Source: Micromonospora inaquosa
Lineage (GTDB): Bacteria; Actinomycetota; Actinomycetes; Mycobacteriales; Micromonosporaceae
Assembly: GCF_003857055.1 (NCBI RefSeq)
Contig: NZ_QGSZ01000228.1
Span: 1-58,264 of the forward strand
Reading direction: 5' to 3'
Length of the DNA stretch: 58,264 bases
Shown here: piece by piece, positions 28,621 through 36,776 of the stretch
Position numbering within the stretch: the first letter of the stretch is position 1
Layout: each line of letters opens with the position of its first letter
Notes under the pieces: model-generated
Told to the model about the DNA's origin: nothing
Seen by the model: only the letters and a program-made list of their open reading frames with translations
The model's database searches: none
Program-made: the position numbers and the translations under genes

Positions 28621-31600
28621 CTACGCGAGCAGGTCGTTCATCAGCTCGCGGATCCGGGAGGCGGCAGCGGCGACCGACCGCTCACGCCACACGGCCAGCA
28701 ACGGCTCACGCTGCTCCTCGTCCCCGAGGGCGGCGTCGAGCCGTTCCGCCTTCCCGGGCGGAAAGAACGTCCCGACGTGGGTGCCGACACGCGTCCCGAG
28801 CGCGAACAACTCCCGGGCGGTCTCGACCTCACCCCGGTACGCCGCGAGTTCGGCGCCGCCCTCGGCCCACGCCCCGATCACCGGCAGGTCCTTCGAGCTG
28901 AGCGCGTCGTCTCGGGCGAGGGTCAACAGGGCGACCGCGTGGGCGTCGGCGTTCTCCCCCGGCACCGGCCGTTCCTGCGCCACCCGCAGGTCGAGGACCG
29001 CCACCGAGACCCGGAGCATGGCCCGCGGCTGCGGCTGCGGGCCCGTCCACCCCTCCAGGATCCGGGTCACCCGGGCACCGTACCCGCGGGCCTCGTCGTA
29101 CTGCCGACGCTGCCAGCCCAGGTGGGCCAGCCCGAGACATGCGACAGCGGCGTCCACCGCCTCGCCGTCGCCCGGAGCAGCCGTCTGCAGCAGCCGTCGT
29201 TCGGCTTCCCCGTCCCCCGTCAGGGCAAGCTGCACGTCCAGCCGTACCCGGATCGACCGGGCGTCCTGGGTGGCCCCGATCATCTCCATGTGGTGGACGC
29301 TGCGCGCCAGCCAGTCGGTCGACGCGGTGTCTCCGCGCGGATCGCTGAACTGCCCGACGGCGCCGGCCGCCATCGCCATCCCCCAGTGGTCACCGGCGAC
29401 CGCGAAGCGGTGGTATGACTGCTCGGCGTCGACGACGGACACCTCGGGCATGCCGCCGTTCTCCCGGACCGCGGCGCGGGCGAACAGGCCGAGGGCCTGC
29501 ACGTACGGGTCGGGGTGCGCGATCATCTCGCCGGCGGCCTTCACGCTCCGCTCCGAATCGGACGCGTCGAACTCGGGCAGCGCCGACGCGAGCGTGCTCA
29601 ACCGGGACGACACCTCGTCGGGACGCTCGGCGAGCAGCGTGCGAAGTGCCCGCCGGGAGAGCACCGCGAGCCGGAGTTCGCCGCTGATGCCGGAGTTGAG
29701 CCCGGTCAACAGGCACAGCCAGGCGAGCCGGTCAGCGTCGGGTAGTGGTCTGCCGACCTTACGACCGTGCACGATCGCGGAGCGGCGGCGCCGCTGCGGG
29801 TCGTCGACACCCAGCATCCCCCGCCCCCACGCGAGGACCTCCAGGTGCAGGCCACGCACTGTCCAGAGATGGAACAGCGCTGTCGCGACGTCGATCGTGG
29901 CCGGCTCGTCGTCCTGTTCGAGCGTCCAGCGCAGGGCGGCGAGCAGGTTGTCCTGCTCGGCGGCGCAGCGAGTGAGGGCATCGACCTGTTCCGGTCCGAT
30001 GAACCGCTCGGCGAGCGCCACCGCCTGCTCCCGCGCCCAGCCGACCAGGCCGGCCATGGCCTGCTCCCGGGAGCCGGCCGCGTCCAGCCGAGCCTCGCCG
30101 TACTCACGGACCGTTTCGAGCATTCGGTAGCGCGGCGGACCGTCCCCCTCGACCAGGGTCAGCAGGGACTGTTCCACGAGGGTCGCCAGGCCGCGACGCA
30201 CGTCCGGGGCCTGCGCGACGGCAGCGGCGAGGTCCGCGGTGAACGGAGCGGGAATGACCGCGACGCGCTGGAGCAGGTCGCGGTCGTCCTCGGCGAGCAG
30301 TTCCCTGCTCCAGTCGACCAACGCCCACAGGCTCGCGTGACGCTCGGGCAGGCCGCGCAGGGCGTCGTCGAGCAGCGCGAACCGGTCGGTCAGCCCGGCG
30401 AGGACATCGTCGATCGGCATGTGCCGCAGTCGCGCGGCGGCCAGTTCGAGCGCCAACGGCAGGTTGTCGAGGCGGTGGCACAGGGCGAGCGCCCGTTCGG
30501 TGTCCCAGGTGGGCACGGCCCCACCGGCCCGTGCCCGGGACTCGACCAGCGCGAGCGCGTCGGCGTCCGGCAACGCGGTCAGCCGGTGCACCAGTTCGCC
30601 GACCAGTCCCAGTGGGGCGCGGCTCGTCGCGAGCACCGCGACCTCCGGCGCGGCGGCCGCGACCAGGTCCGCCACGACGACGGCCACCGCGTCGAGCACG
30701 TGCTCGCAGTTGTCCAGCACCACCAACCCGTCCAGGTCCGGTGCCACGGCGCGCAGCCGCTCCTCGGGGCTCAGGACGCGCCGTTCCAGACCCAGGTTGC
30801 CCCCGGTCGCCGTGGTGTCCGCGCCGCCGAGCGCGGCGAGCACCGTGGGCAGCACCTCGTCGGGCGAGCGCAGACCAGCGAGTTCGATCACGCGTACCGC
30901 CTGCCCGGCCGCCGCCGTGCGCCTCGCCACCTCGGCGGCGAGGCGGGTCTTGCCCGCCCCGCCGGTCGCCACGATCGTCACGACGGGTGTCTCGGCGAGC
31001 GCGCCGGTGACGGCCTCGACGTCCCGTTCCCGCCCGACGAGGGCGGCCATGGGGCGGCGCCACGCGGCGGGCAGCGTGATCCGCGCCGGTTGCCGGGGCG
31101 GCGTCGCGACGGGCGGTGCGGTGAGTTCACCACGCAACAACGCCAGGTGGACGTTCGTGATGACCGGCGACGGGTCGGTGCCGTACCGGTCGGCCAGGTC
31201 GGCGCGCAGCCGCTCGATGACCTCCAGCGCCTCCGCCTCCCGCCCCTGCGCGGCCAGCACCCGGACGAGCAGGGCGGCGGACGGTTCGTCCGGCGGCGTA
31301 CGCGCGACGAGTCGGCCCAGGTCGGTCTCGTCGAACGGGCCCTCGCCGGCGAGTGCCGCCTGCGCGCGCAGCGCGGCGACCTCCGCGAACAGGCGGGTGT
31401 CCTCGGCGGTGACCAACTCCGGAACCTCGGGGAACAGGGCCCGCGCCTGATCGGCCAGGCGGCGGGCGGCACGGAGGTCACCAGACCGGAGCACGGTGCC
31501 CGCCTGATCGACGAGCGTGCGCGCCTCGACCGCGTCGACGGCGATCTCCTCGGTGGGCAGCCGGTATCCGCCCGGCACCGCGACCACGGGCAGCCCGAGG

Positions 31601-31818
31601 CGACGCACCCGGGACACGAGCGCCTGGACGGCGCCGGTCGCGTCGTCGGGTGGCGCGCCGTCCCAGACGGCGTCCACGAGCAGGCTGACGGAGACCGCCC
31701 GCCCCCGCGCGTCGACGAGCGCGCGGAGCACCGCCGCGAGCCGTTCACCCCGAACCGGCTGGCCGTCGACGGCGAGGGGGCGGAGGGTCGCGATGTGCAC
31801 GGACCCAGCATCCCCCAC
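28621..31818 (-). CDS. AfsR/SARP-type transcriptional regulator with BTAD and NB-ARC-like ATPase domains
   Basis: The 1065-residue protein begins with an OmpR-type winged-helix (about 1-95; LVDAVWDGAPPDDATGAVQALVSRVRRLG), followed by the bacterial transcriptional activation domain (about 95-240), and an NTPase domain with P-loop VATGGAGKT near residue 285 and Walker B LDGLVVLDNCEHVLDA. A long helical TPR-like C-terminus (about 560-1065) completes the AfsR/SARP pattern. Start is uncertain: ATG at 31818 or GTG at 31800. These proteins activate secondary-metabolite genes in response to phosphorylation or nucleotide. It is convergent with a DrrAB-type exporter, but no biosynthetic core genes are in the window. 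Confidence 0.88.
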   Translation of the reverse strand: MGDAGSVHIATLRPLAVDGQPVRGERLAAVLRALVDARGRAVSVSLLVDAVWDGAPPDDATGAVQALVSRVRRLGLPVVAVPGGYRLPTEEIAVDAVEARTLVDQAGTVLRSGDLRAARRLADQARALFPEVPELVTAEDTRLFAEVAALRAQAALAGEGPFDETDLGRLVARTPPDEPSAALLVRVLAAQGREAEALEVIERLRADLADRYGTDPSPVITNVHLALLRGELTAPPVATPPRQPARITLPAAWRRPMAALVGRERDVEAVTGALAETPVVTIVATGGAGKTRLAAEVARRTAAAGQAVRVIELAGLRSPDEVLPTVLAALGGADTTATGGNLGLERRVLSPEERLRAVAPDLDGLVVLDNCEHVLDAVAVVVADLVAAAAPEVAVLATSRAPLGLVGELVHRLTALPDADALALVESRARAGGAVPTWDTERALALCHRLDNLPLALELAAARLRHMPIDDVLAGLTDRFALLDDALRGLPERHASLWALVDWSRELLAEDDRDLLQRVAVIPAPFTADLAAAVAQAPDVRRGLATLVEQSLLTLVEGDGPPRYRMLETVREYGEARLDAAGSREQAMAGLVGWAREQAVALAERFIGPEQVDALTRCAAEQDNLLAALRWTLEQDDEPATIDVATALFHLWTVRGLHLEVLAWGRGMLGVDDPQRRRRSAIVHGRKVGRPLPDADRLAWLCLLTGLNSGISGELRLAVLSRRALRTLLAERPDEVSSRLSTLASALPEFDASDSERSVKAAGEMIAHPDPYVQALGLFARAAVRENGGMPEVSVVDAEQSYHRFAVAGDHWGMAMAAGAVGQFSDPRGDTASTDWLARSVHHMEMIGATQDARSIRVRLDVQLALTGDGEAERRLLQTAAPGDGEAVDAAVACLGLAHLGWQRRQYDEARGYGARVTRILEGWTGPQPQPRAMLRVSVAVLDLRVAQERPVPGENADAHAVALLTLARDDALSSKDLPVIGAWAEGGAELAAYRGEVETARELFALGTRVGTHVGTFFPPGKAERLDAALGDEEQREPLLAVWRERSVAAAASRIRELMNDLLA

Positions 31819-31876
31819 CGGCGCACGGGCCCGACGACCACCGGGCCGCCAGGCTGATCACGACCTCGCGACCGGC

Positions 31877-31911
31877 TTGACAGTCCATTGTTTGGTTAGG
31901 CTAGCCTAACC
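31877..31911 (+). promoter_or_regulatory. DtxR/IdeR-type iron box over the promoter of the siderophore-interacting protein
   Basis: A -35 TTGACA lies at 31877-31882. The 18-bp perfect palindrome GGTTAGGCTAGCCTAACC at 31894-31911 covers the expected -10 position. Its TTAGG...CCTAA half-sites match the DtxR/IdeR operator. Iron-bound repressor would silence the gene at 31985. Confidence 0.9.
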
Positions 31912-31984
31912 TCATGTACTCCGGCGATTCCGCGCCGTGGCGAGCAGCACCCGGTAGACGCCGACCCGAGTCAAGAGAGGCACC

Positions 31985-32890
31985 ATGACCGAGACCCTGC
32001 CCATCGCCCCGTGGCGCGTCTTCGCCGCCACCGTCCACGCGGTACGCCGACTCAGCCCGTCCTTCGTCCGGGTGACCTTCACCGGGGCGGACCTGGACCG
32101 CTTCGCCGACAACGGTTTCGACCAGCGGATCAAGTTGGCGCTGCCGTTGGCCGGTCAGCGCGGGGCGACCCTGCCCGACGGAGCGGACTGGTACGCGAAG
32201 TGGCGGGCCCTGCCCGAGCACCTGCGCAGCCCGATCCGTACGTACACGGTGCGAGCGGTCCGACCCCACCTGGCCGAGGTCGACGTCGACCTGGTGCTGC
32301 ACGGCGACAGTGGTCCGGCGACGCGCTGGGCCCGGCGGGCCAGCGTCGGCGACGAGATCGCCCTGGTCGGGCCGGACGCCGGCTACGACGGCAACCACGG
32401 CGGGGTCGAGTTTCGACCGCCGGCCGGGGGCGGCCTGCTGTTGGCCGGGGACGAGACCGCCGTGCCGGCGATCAGCAGCATCTGTGCGCGACTCCCCCTG
32501 GATGCCCGAGGCACCGTCGTGCTGGAGGTGCCGGACGCGGCCGACGTGTTGCCGCTGGTCGCGCCGCCCGGCGTCGAGGTCCGCTGGCTGGCTCGGGGCA
32601 CCGACGGGTACGGCAGCCGACTGGTGCCCGGCGTCGTCGCCGCGGCCGGGCAGTTGCTGGCCACCGACGCGCCGACGGCCGCGCAGCACGTGCCGGACGT
32701 GGACGTGGACACGGAGATGCTGTGGGAGGTGCCCGAGGAGGTGGCCCCGGTGCCGCTCTACGCGTGGCTGGCCGGGGAGGCCGGCGTCATCCGCAACCTG
32801 CGCCGGCACCTGGTCGCCGAGCGGGGTCTGGACCGGCGGGCGGTCGCCTTCATGGGCTATTGGCGGCTCGGCCAGGCCGACCTCGCCTGA
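31985..32890 (+). CDS. Siderophore-interacting protein (FAD-dependent ferric-siderophore reductase, ViuB family)
   Basis: The 301-residue protein has the family pattern: FAD-binding domain with RLSPSFVRVTFTG and Arg85-Thr-Tyr87-Thr88 (RxYT), then a NAD(P)H-binding domain with LAGDETAVPAISSI, and the C-terminal FMGYWRLGQ block. GAGAGG precedes the ATG. It reduces ferric siderophores in the cytoplasm to release iron. The DtxR/IdeR box upstream fits iron-repressed expression. It appears monocistronic; no siderophore biosynthesis or transport gene is adjacent. Confidence 0.93.
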   Translation: MTETLPIAPWRVFAATVHAVRRLSPSFVRVTFTGADLDRFADNGFDQRIKLALPLAGQRGATLPDGADWYAKWRALPEHLRSPIRTYTVRAVRPHLAEVDVDLVLHGDSGPATRWARRASVGDEIALVGPDAGYDGNHGGVEFRPPAGGGLLLAGDETAVPAISSICARLPLDARGTVVLEVPDAADVLPLVAPPGVEVRWLARGTDGYGSRLVPGVVAAAGQLLATDAPTAAQHVPDVDVDTEMLWEVPEEVAPVPLYAWLAGEAGVIRNLRRHLVAERGLDRRAVAFMGYWRLGQADLA

Positions 32891-33022
32891 CGGTGCCGCG
32901 AGGCGCACCGCGCCCGGACGGACGCGAGGTGCGTCGGAGGCCGTGAGGCGCGTACCGTTTCGGGTCGGACTTGGGGCGGACCGGCTGGAGCCGGCACGGG
33001 ATACGGGACGAGACAACGACGC

Positions 33023-34483
33023 ATGACGGTGGACAACATTCCCGAAAACGGTCAGAACGGTATTGACCGGAGCCGGCTGGAGGCCTGCCTCAGCGTCTTC
33101 GAGGCGTTGGAGTCGCTCCCCTCCGACCACCCCGACGTGGTGCGGGTGCAGCGGGCCACCGCCCGGCTCTACAAGGTGATCAAGCAGCGGCGACGGGAAG
33201 AGCGGCGGGATGCGATCCTCGCCGCCGACCGCGCGGTGACGGAGGCCACCGCCACCGGCGCTCCGGGGCGGATCGACGACGAGACGCAGGGCATTCCGCT
33301 CGCGTCCTCCGTCGCGGGCGAGACGGCTGGCTTCCTGCACAACCCGCGCGGCTGCTACGTCTGCAAGCAGCGCTACCGCGAGGTGGACGCCTTCTACCAC
33401 CAACTCTGCCCGTCCTGCGCCGCGCTCAATCGGGAGCGCCGCGACGCCCGTACCGACCTGACCGGCCGGCGCGCGCTGCTCACCGGCGGCCGGGCCAAGA
33501 TCGGCATGTACATCGCGCTGCGGCTGCTGCGCGATGGCGCGCACACGACGGTGACGACCCGGTTCCCGCACGACGCGGTCCGCCGCTTCACCGCGATGCC
33601 CGACAGCGGGGACTGGCTGCACCGACTGCGCATCGTCGGGATCGACCTGCGCGACCCCGCCCAGGTGATCGCCCTCGCCGACGACGTCAGCAGCCAGGGC
33701 CCCCTGGACATCCTGATCAACAACGCGGCGCAGACCGTCCGCCGGTCTCCCGGGGCGTACGCGCAGCTCATCGCCGCGGAGGCCGCGGCCCTGCCGGACG
33801 GCCCGCTGCCGGAGCTGCTCACGTTCGCCAAGCCGGACGGCGCGGGTGGCCCGGTGGGCAGCCTGACCGCCGGGCCACAGTCGACCGCGCTCACCCCGCA
33901 CGCGCTCACCGCGCTGGCCCTGACCAGCGGCTCGGCCTCACCGGCCCGGATCGCGGCGGCCACGGCCATCGACGCCGGGGGTCTCGTGCCCGACCTCGAC
34001 TCGGTCAACAGCTGGGTCCAGCGGGTGCAGGAGGTCGACCCGGTCGAGCTGCTCGAGGTGCAACTGTGCAACGTCACCGCACCGTTCGTGCTGGTCAGCC
34101 GGCTGCGCCCGGCGATGGCCGCCGCATCGGCCCGCCGCAAGTACGTGGTGAACGTGTCGGCCATGGAGGGCCAGTTCGGCCGCGGTTACAAGGGGCCGGG
34201 GCACCCGCACACCAACATGGCCAAGGCGGCGCTGAACATGCTGACCCGCACCAGCGCCGAGGAGATGTTGACCGACGGCATCCTGATGACCAGCGTCGAC
34301 ACCGGTTGGATCACCGACGAACGTCCCCACCCGACGAAGATGCGGCTGGCCGACGAGGGCTTCCACGCCCCACTTGACCTGGTCGACGGCGCGGCCCGGG
34401 TGTACGACCCGATCGTCCGCGGCGAGCAGGGCGAGGACCTGTACGGCTGTTTCCTGAAGGACTACGCGCCCTGCGCGTGGTGA
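33023..34483 (+). CDS. SDR-like oxidoreductase with zinc-ribbon-like four-Cys motif and atypical catalytic site
   Basis: The 486-residue protein has an N-terminal helical segment (1-100), then a four-Cys cluster Cys111-x2-Cys114 and Cys129-x2-Cys132 that could bind zinc, then a Rossmann domain with LLTGGRAKIGMYIALRLL, IDLRDPAQV and INNAAQTV (NNAA in place of NNAG). A long insertion (about 255-330) precedes the catalytic region. Ser379 is in VVNVSAMEG, Lys401 in NMAKAALNML, and the YxxxK tyrosine position is Thr397, with an alternative Tyr389 nearby. It could be a degenerate SDR or use another residue. The hairpin at the 3' end and the UPF0303 gene 70 bases downstream suggest a shared transcript. 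Confidence 0.85.
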   Translation: MTVDNIPENGQNGIDRSRLEACLSVFEALESLPSDHPDVVRVQRATARLYKVIKQRRREERRDAILAADRAVTEATATGAPGRIDDETQGIPLASSVAGETAGFLHNPRGCYVCKQRYREVDAFYHQLCPSCAALNRERRDARTDLTGRRALLTGGRAKIGMYIALRLLRDGAHTTVTTRFPHDAVRRFTAMPDSGDWLHRLRIVGIDLRDPAQVIALADDVSSQGPLDILINNAAQTVRRSPGAYAQLIAAEAAALPDGPLPELLTFAKPDGAGGPVGSLTAGPQSTALTPHALTALALTSGSASPARIAAATAIDAGGLVPDLDSVNSWVQRVQEVDPVELLEVQLCNVTAPFVLVSRLRPAMAAASARRKYVVNVSAMEGQFGRGYKGPGHPHTNMAKAALNMLTRTSAEEMLTDGILMTSVDTGWITDERPHPTKMRLADEGFHAPLDLVDGAARVYDPIVRGEQGEDLYGCFLKDYAPCAW

Positions 34484-34514
34484 TCGCCCCGCCCGACCCG
34501 GGTGATCACCACGC
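34475..34514 (+). terminator. Hairpin overlapping the SDR stop codon
   Basis: GCGTGGTGATC (34475-34485) pairs perfectly with GATCACCACGC (34504-34514), with an 18-base loop. It includes the stop codon, and lies between the SDR and UPF0303 genes. It may be an attenuator or a 3'-end stabiliser more than a strong terminator. Confidence 0.5.
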
Positions 34515-34552
34515 CCGACCCGGGCGAGCCCCGCACGATGAGGAGAAGAACA

Positions 34553-35029
34553 TTGTCAGCTGACCGTTATTCGTGGCCGACGCTGGACGAGCTGCTGCGC
34601 GAGGAGAGCGAGCTGGAGCTCGCGGGCCTGTCCGAGACCGACGCGTACGAGCTGGGGATGCTCGCCGTCGCCGCCGCCACCGAGCAGCGGCTGCCGGTCT
34701 CGGTGGGTGTGTGGCGGGCGGGACGGCAGCTCTTCCACTGTGGCCTGCCGGGGTCGACGGCGGACAACGACGCGTGGCTGCGCCGCAAGGGGCGGGTGGT
34801 GATGCGTTTCGAGCACTCCTCGCTCTACATGGCGCGGCTGTGCCAGGACAAGCAGGTGACGTTGGCCGAGAGGTTCGGCCTGCCGGCCTCGCGGTACGCG
34901 GCGGCCGGCGGCGCGCTGCCACTGCGTGTACGCGGCACCGGCGTGGTCGGCTGGGTCGGCATCTCCGGGCTGCCGCAGCTGGACGACCACCGCTTCGTGG
35001 TCGACATCCTTCGCAAGCTCCCCCGCTAG
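34553..35029 (+). CDS. UPF0303 / heme-degrading-domain family protein
   Basis: I use the TTG at 34553, which follows AGGAGA at seven bases; longer starts at 34502 and 34538 lack a ribosome binding site. The 158-residue protein matches the UPF0303 (YBR137W/HbpS-GlcG-like) fold: LDELLREESELELAGLSETDAYELGMLAVAAATEQRLPVSVGVWRAGRQLFHCGLPGSTADNDAWLRRKGRVVMRFEHSS and GTGVVGWVGISGLPQLDDHRFVVDIL. The biochemical role is not settled; heme or cofactor binding is suggested for the wider fold. It follows the SDR-like gene on the same strand. Confidence 0.85.
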   Translation: MSADRYSWPTLDELLREESELELAGLSETDAYELGMLAVAAATEQRLPVSVGVWRAGRQLFHCGLPGSTADNDAWLRRKGRVVMRFEHSSLYMARLCQDKQVTLAERFGLPASRYAAAGGALPLRVRGTGVVGWVGISGLPQLDDHRFVVDILRKLPR

Positions 35030-35036
35030 GGGCTGC

Positions 35037-35065
35037 CCCGGCGGCCTCGCGACGAGGCCGCCGGG
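35037..35065. terminator. Perfect 13-bp hairpin between convergent genes
   Basis: CCCGGCGGCCTCG (35037-35049) pairs fully with 35053-35065 around a three-base loop. It lies between the stops of the UPF0303 gene and the FAD monooxygenase gene, so it can serve both directions. Confidence 0.8.
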
Positions 35066-35073
35066 TCACCCAG

Positions 35074-36450
35074 TCAGCGTGCGCGCCGGTTGGCCCGCAG
35101 GGCGTCCAGGAGCACACCGGGCCGGGCCAGTGAGCGCGGGTGCTCGCGCATGGAGACGACGTCGTTGAACCGTCGCGCGGTCGTCACGTCCGTGACGGTC
35201 GCGGTGATGATCTGCCTGCTGGCCCAACTGGAGAGCCGGTAGCCGCGCGGGTAGGGGCCGTCGACGTGGGGCAGCGCCAGGTCCGCCGAGGTGGAGAGCG
35301 ACCAGGCGGCGTCGACCACGACCTTCTGCAGCGCGAGGTAGTGGCGCGCGGGTGCCCGCAGATCCGGGCCGGACCGGAGGTACGTCGACAGGCAGGCCGC
35401 GTGCAGGGCCGCCGCCGTCATGCCCTGCCCGTACACCGGGTTGAACGACGCGACGGCGTCGCCGACGCTGATCAGGCCGGCCGGGAACCGCTTGAGTTCG
35501 TGGAAGTCCCGTCGCCGACTGTCGGCATGGTGGTAGGTCTGGACGTCGCCGATCATCTCCTGGTCGGCGACCTCGCCGAACTCCGGTGGGAACTGCTCCC
35601 GCAGGCGGCGGACGAAGTCCTCCGCGGTGCGACCCGGGCGGTCGTCGCCGTAACCGGCCATCATGGCCATCCACCGACCGTCCTCGATGGCGAAGAACGC
35701 GGCTCCGGCCACGTCGCGAGCCATTCCCGGCGTGTTCAGGGCCAGCACGACCGTCGAGGCCGGGGTGGGCTCCGGGCGGCGGAACAGGGCGGTCGCGTAG
35801 TTGAGGTGCACTGTCATCCGCCGGGTGACCGGCCGGTCCCAACCGGCCCGCTCCAGCCAGTCCGACAGTTTGCTGGACCGACCCATGGCGTCCACCACGA
35901 GGTCGCCGCGCTCGACACCGGGCATCCCACCGACCTCACAGCGGACCCCGGTGACCGCGGCGCCGTCGACCACGAGACCGGTGGCGCGGGCGGTGATCGT
36001 CTTGACGTTGGGCAGTCGAAGCACCTGCTGGCGGATCAGACCCTCCAGTAGCGGCCGACTGCCCGCCAGACTGTCGGCGTCGTCGGGGACGACGACCTTC
36101 AACTGCCCGTCAAGGTAGTTGCGTCGGGCCGTGGGCGGAGCCTCGATCGCTCCGCGCGCCAGTGCCTCGTCGCGGAAGCCGGGAAACAGCCGCTCCAACT
36201 GGAAGAGGCCGCCGGGCAGCAGCGCGTGCAGCTGCGTCCCCTGGGGTACGCCGGGTCGCGCGCCGGTCATCTGCGGGTCGTCCCGGTCGATGATGACGAC
36301 GGTGTCGGCGTGGTCGGACAGCACCCGGGCGGCGAGCAGACCGGCGACGCTGCCGCCGACCACGACGGCCGTTCCCATCGTCGGGGACGGCTGCTCAGGG
36401 GGTCGAGCCGCGTTCAGCTCTGCGAAGACCCGGGACGGGGAGAGGGACAT
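35074..36450 (-). CDS. FAD-dependent monooxygenase/oxidoreductase (squalene epoxidase/halogenase-like group)
   Basis: The ATG at 36450 follows TTGGAGAG; the open frame continues upstream without signal. The 458-residue protein has an N-terminal FAD Rossmann motif (AVVVGGSVAGLLAARVLSDHADTVVIIDRD), an internal DLVVDAMGRSSKLSDWL (DG-like) motif, and the second FAD motif LISVGDAVASFNPVYGQGMTAAALHA. The family includes group A flavoprotein hydroxylases, geranylgeranyl reductases and flavin halogenases; the Lys and WxWxIP motif of tryptophan halogenases is absent. Substrate is unknown. It is divergent from a lipase gene. Confidence 0.88.
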   Translation of the reverse strand: MSLSPSRVFAELNAARPPEQPSPTMGTAVVVGGSVAGLLAARVLSDHADTVVIIDRDDPQMTGARPGVPQGTQLHALLPGGLFQLERLFPGFRDEALARGAIEAPPTARRNYLDGQLKVVVPDDADSLAGSRPLLEGLIRQQVLRLPNVKTITARATGLVVDGAAVTGVRCEVGGMPGVERGDLVVDAMGRSSKLSDWLERAGWDRPVTRRMTVHLNYATALFRRPEPTPASTVVLALNTPGMARDVAGAAFFAIEDGRWMAMMAGYGDDRPGRTAEDFVRRLREQFPPEFGEVADQEMIGDVQTYHHADSRRRDFHELKRFPAGLISVGDAVASFNPVYGQGMTAAALHAACLSTYLRSGPDLRAPARHYLALQKVVVDAAWSLSTSADLALPHVDGPYPRGYRLSSWASRQIITATVTDVTTARRFNDVVSMREHPRSLARPGVLLDALRANRRAR

Positions 36451-36776
36451 CGTGCTCTCCAAGGGGGTAACGAGGTGTGTGCCCTCCCCGGTCACTGTCC
36501 GCGGCCGTGCGCGGGCAGACCGGTGGACGGTCGTTCGACATGATGCACGCCGATCGTCGCACAACCACCCGAACACCAACCGACTGTGTCTGTCAGATGA
36601 CGTCGTGTTGATGAATGGGCCTCGCGGGGTCGACGGGCGGACGGATCAGCCGGCGTGGCGACCGGGGCACCCACCACAAGGGTCGACCGACCGTCAGGTG
36701 TGGACCATCGCGCCGCACCCTGACACGATACTTGCGCTAGTAGTGCAAATACTTCGTCCGTCCAGGTGGAGGATCC
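36451..36776. other. Divergent promoter region between FAD monooxygenase and lipase genes
   Basis: The 326 bases contain no credible gene. They hold an imperfect palindrome (36732-36748) close to the lipase start and the ribosome binding sites of both genes. Confidence 0.6.
36732..36748 (+). promoter_or_regulatory. Operator-like palindrome upstream of the lipase gene
   Basis: TTGCGCTAGTAGTGCAA is a 17-base palindrome with one mismatched pair (TTGCGCTA / TAGTGCAA). A TAGTAG hexamer lies within it. It resembles GntR/YtrA-type operators, but the cognate regulator is not in the neighbourhood. Confidence 0.55.

Noticed and set aside
29767..31857. Long plus-strand open frame (696 codons) over the SARP-type gene
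   Set aside because: Antisense to a full-length AfsR-type protein with P-loop and BTAD domains; its translation has no recognisable motif.
31901..33901. Minus-strand open frame (666 codons) across the siderophore-interacting and SDR genes
   Set aside because: Antisense to two genes with diagnostic motifs, and it crosses their intergenic region, which has the ribosome binding site of the SDR gene.
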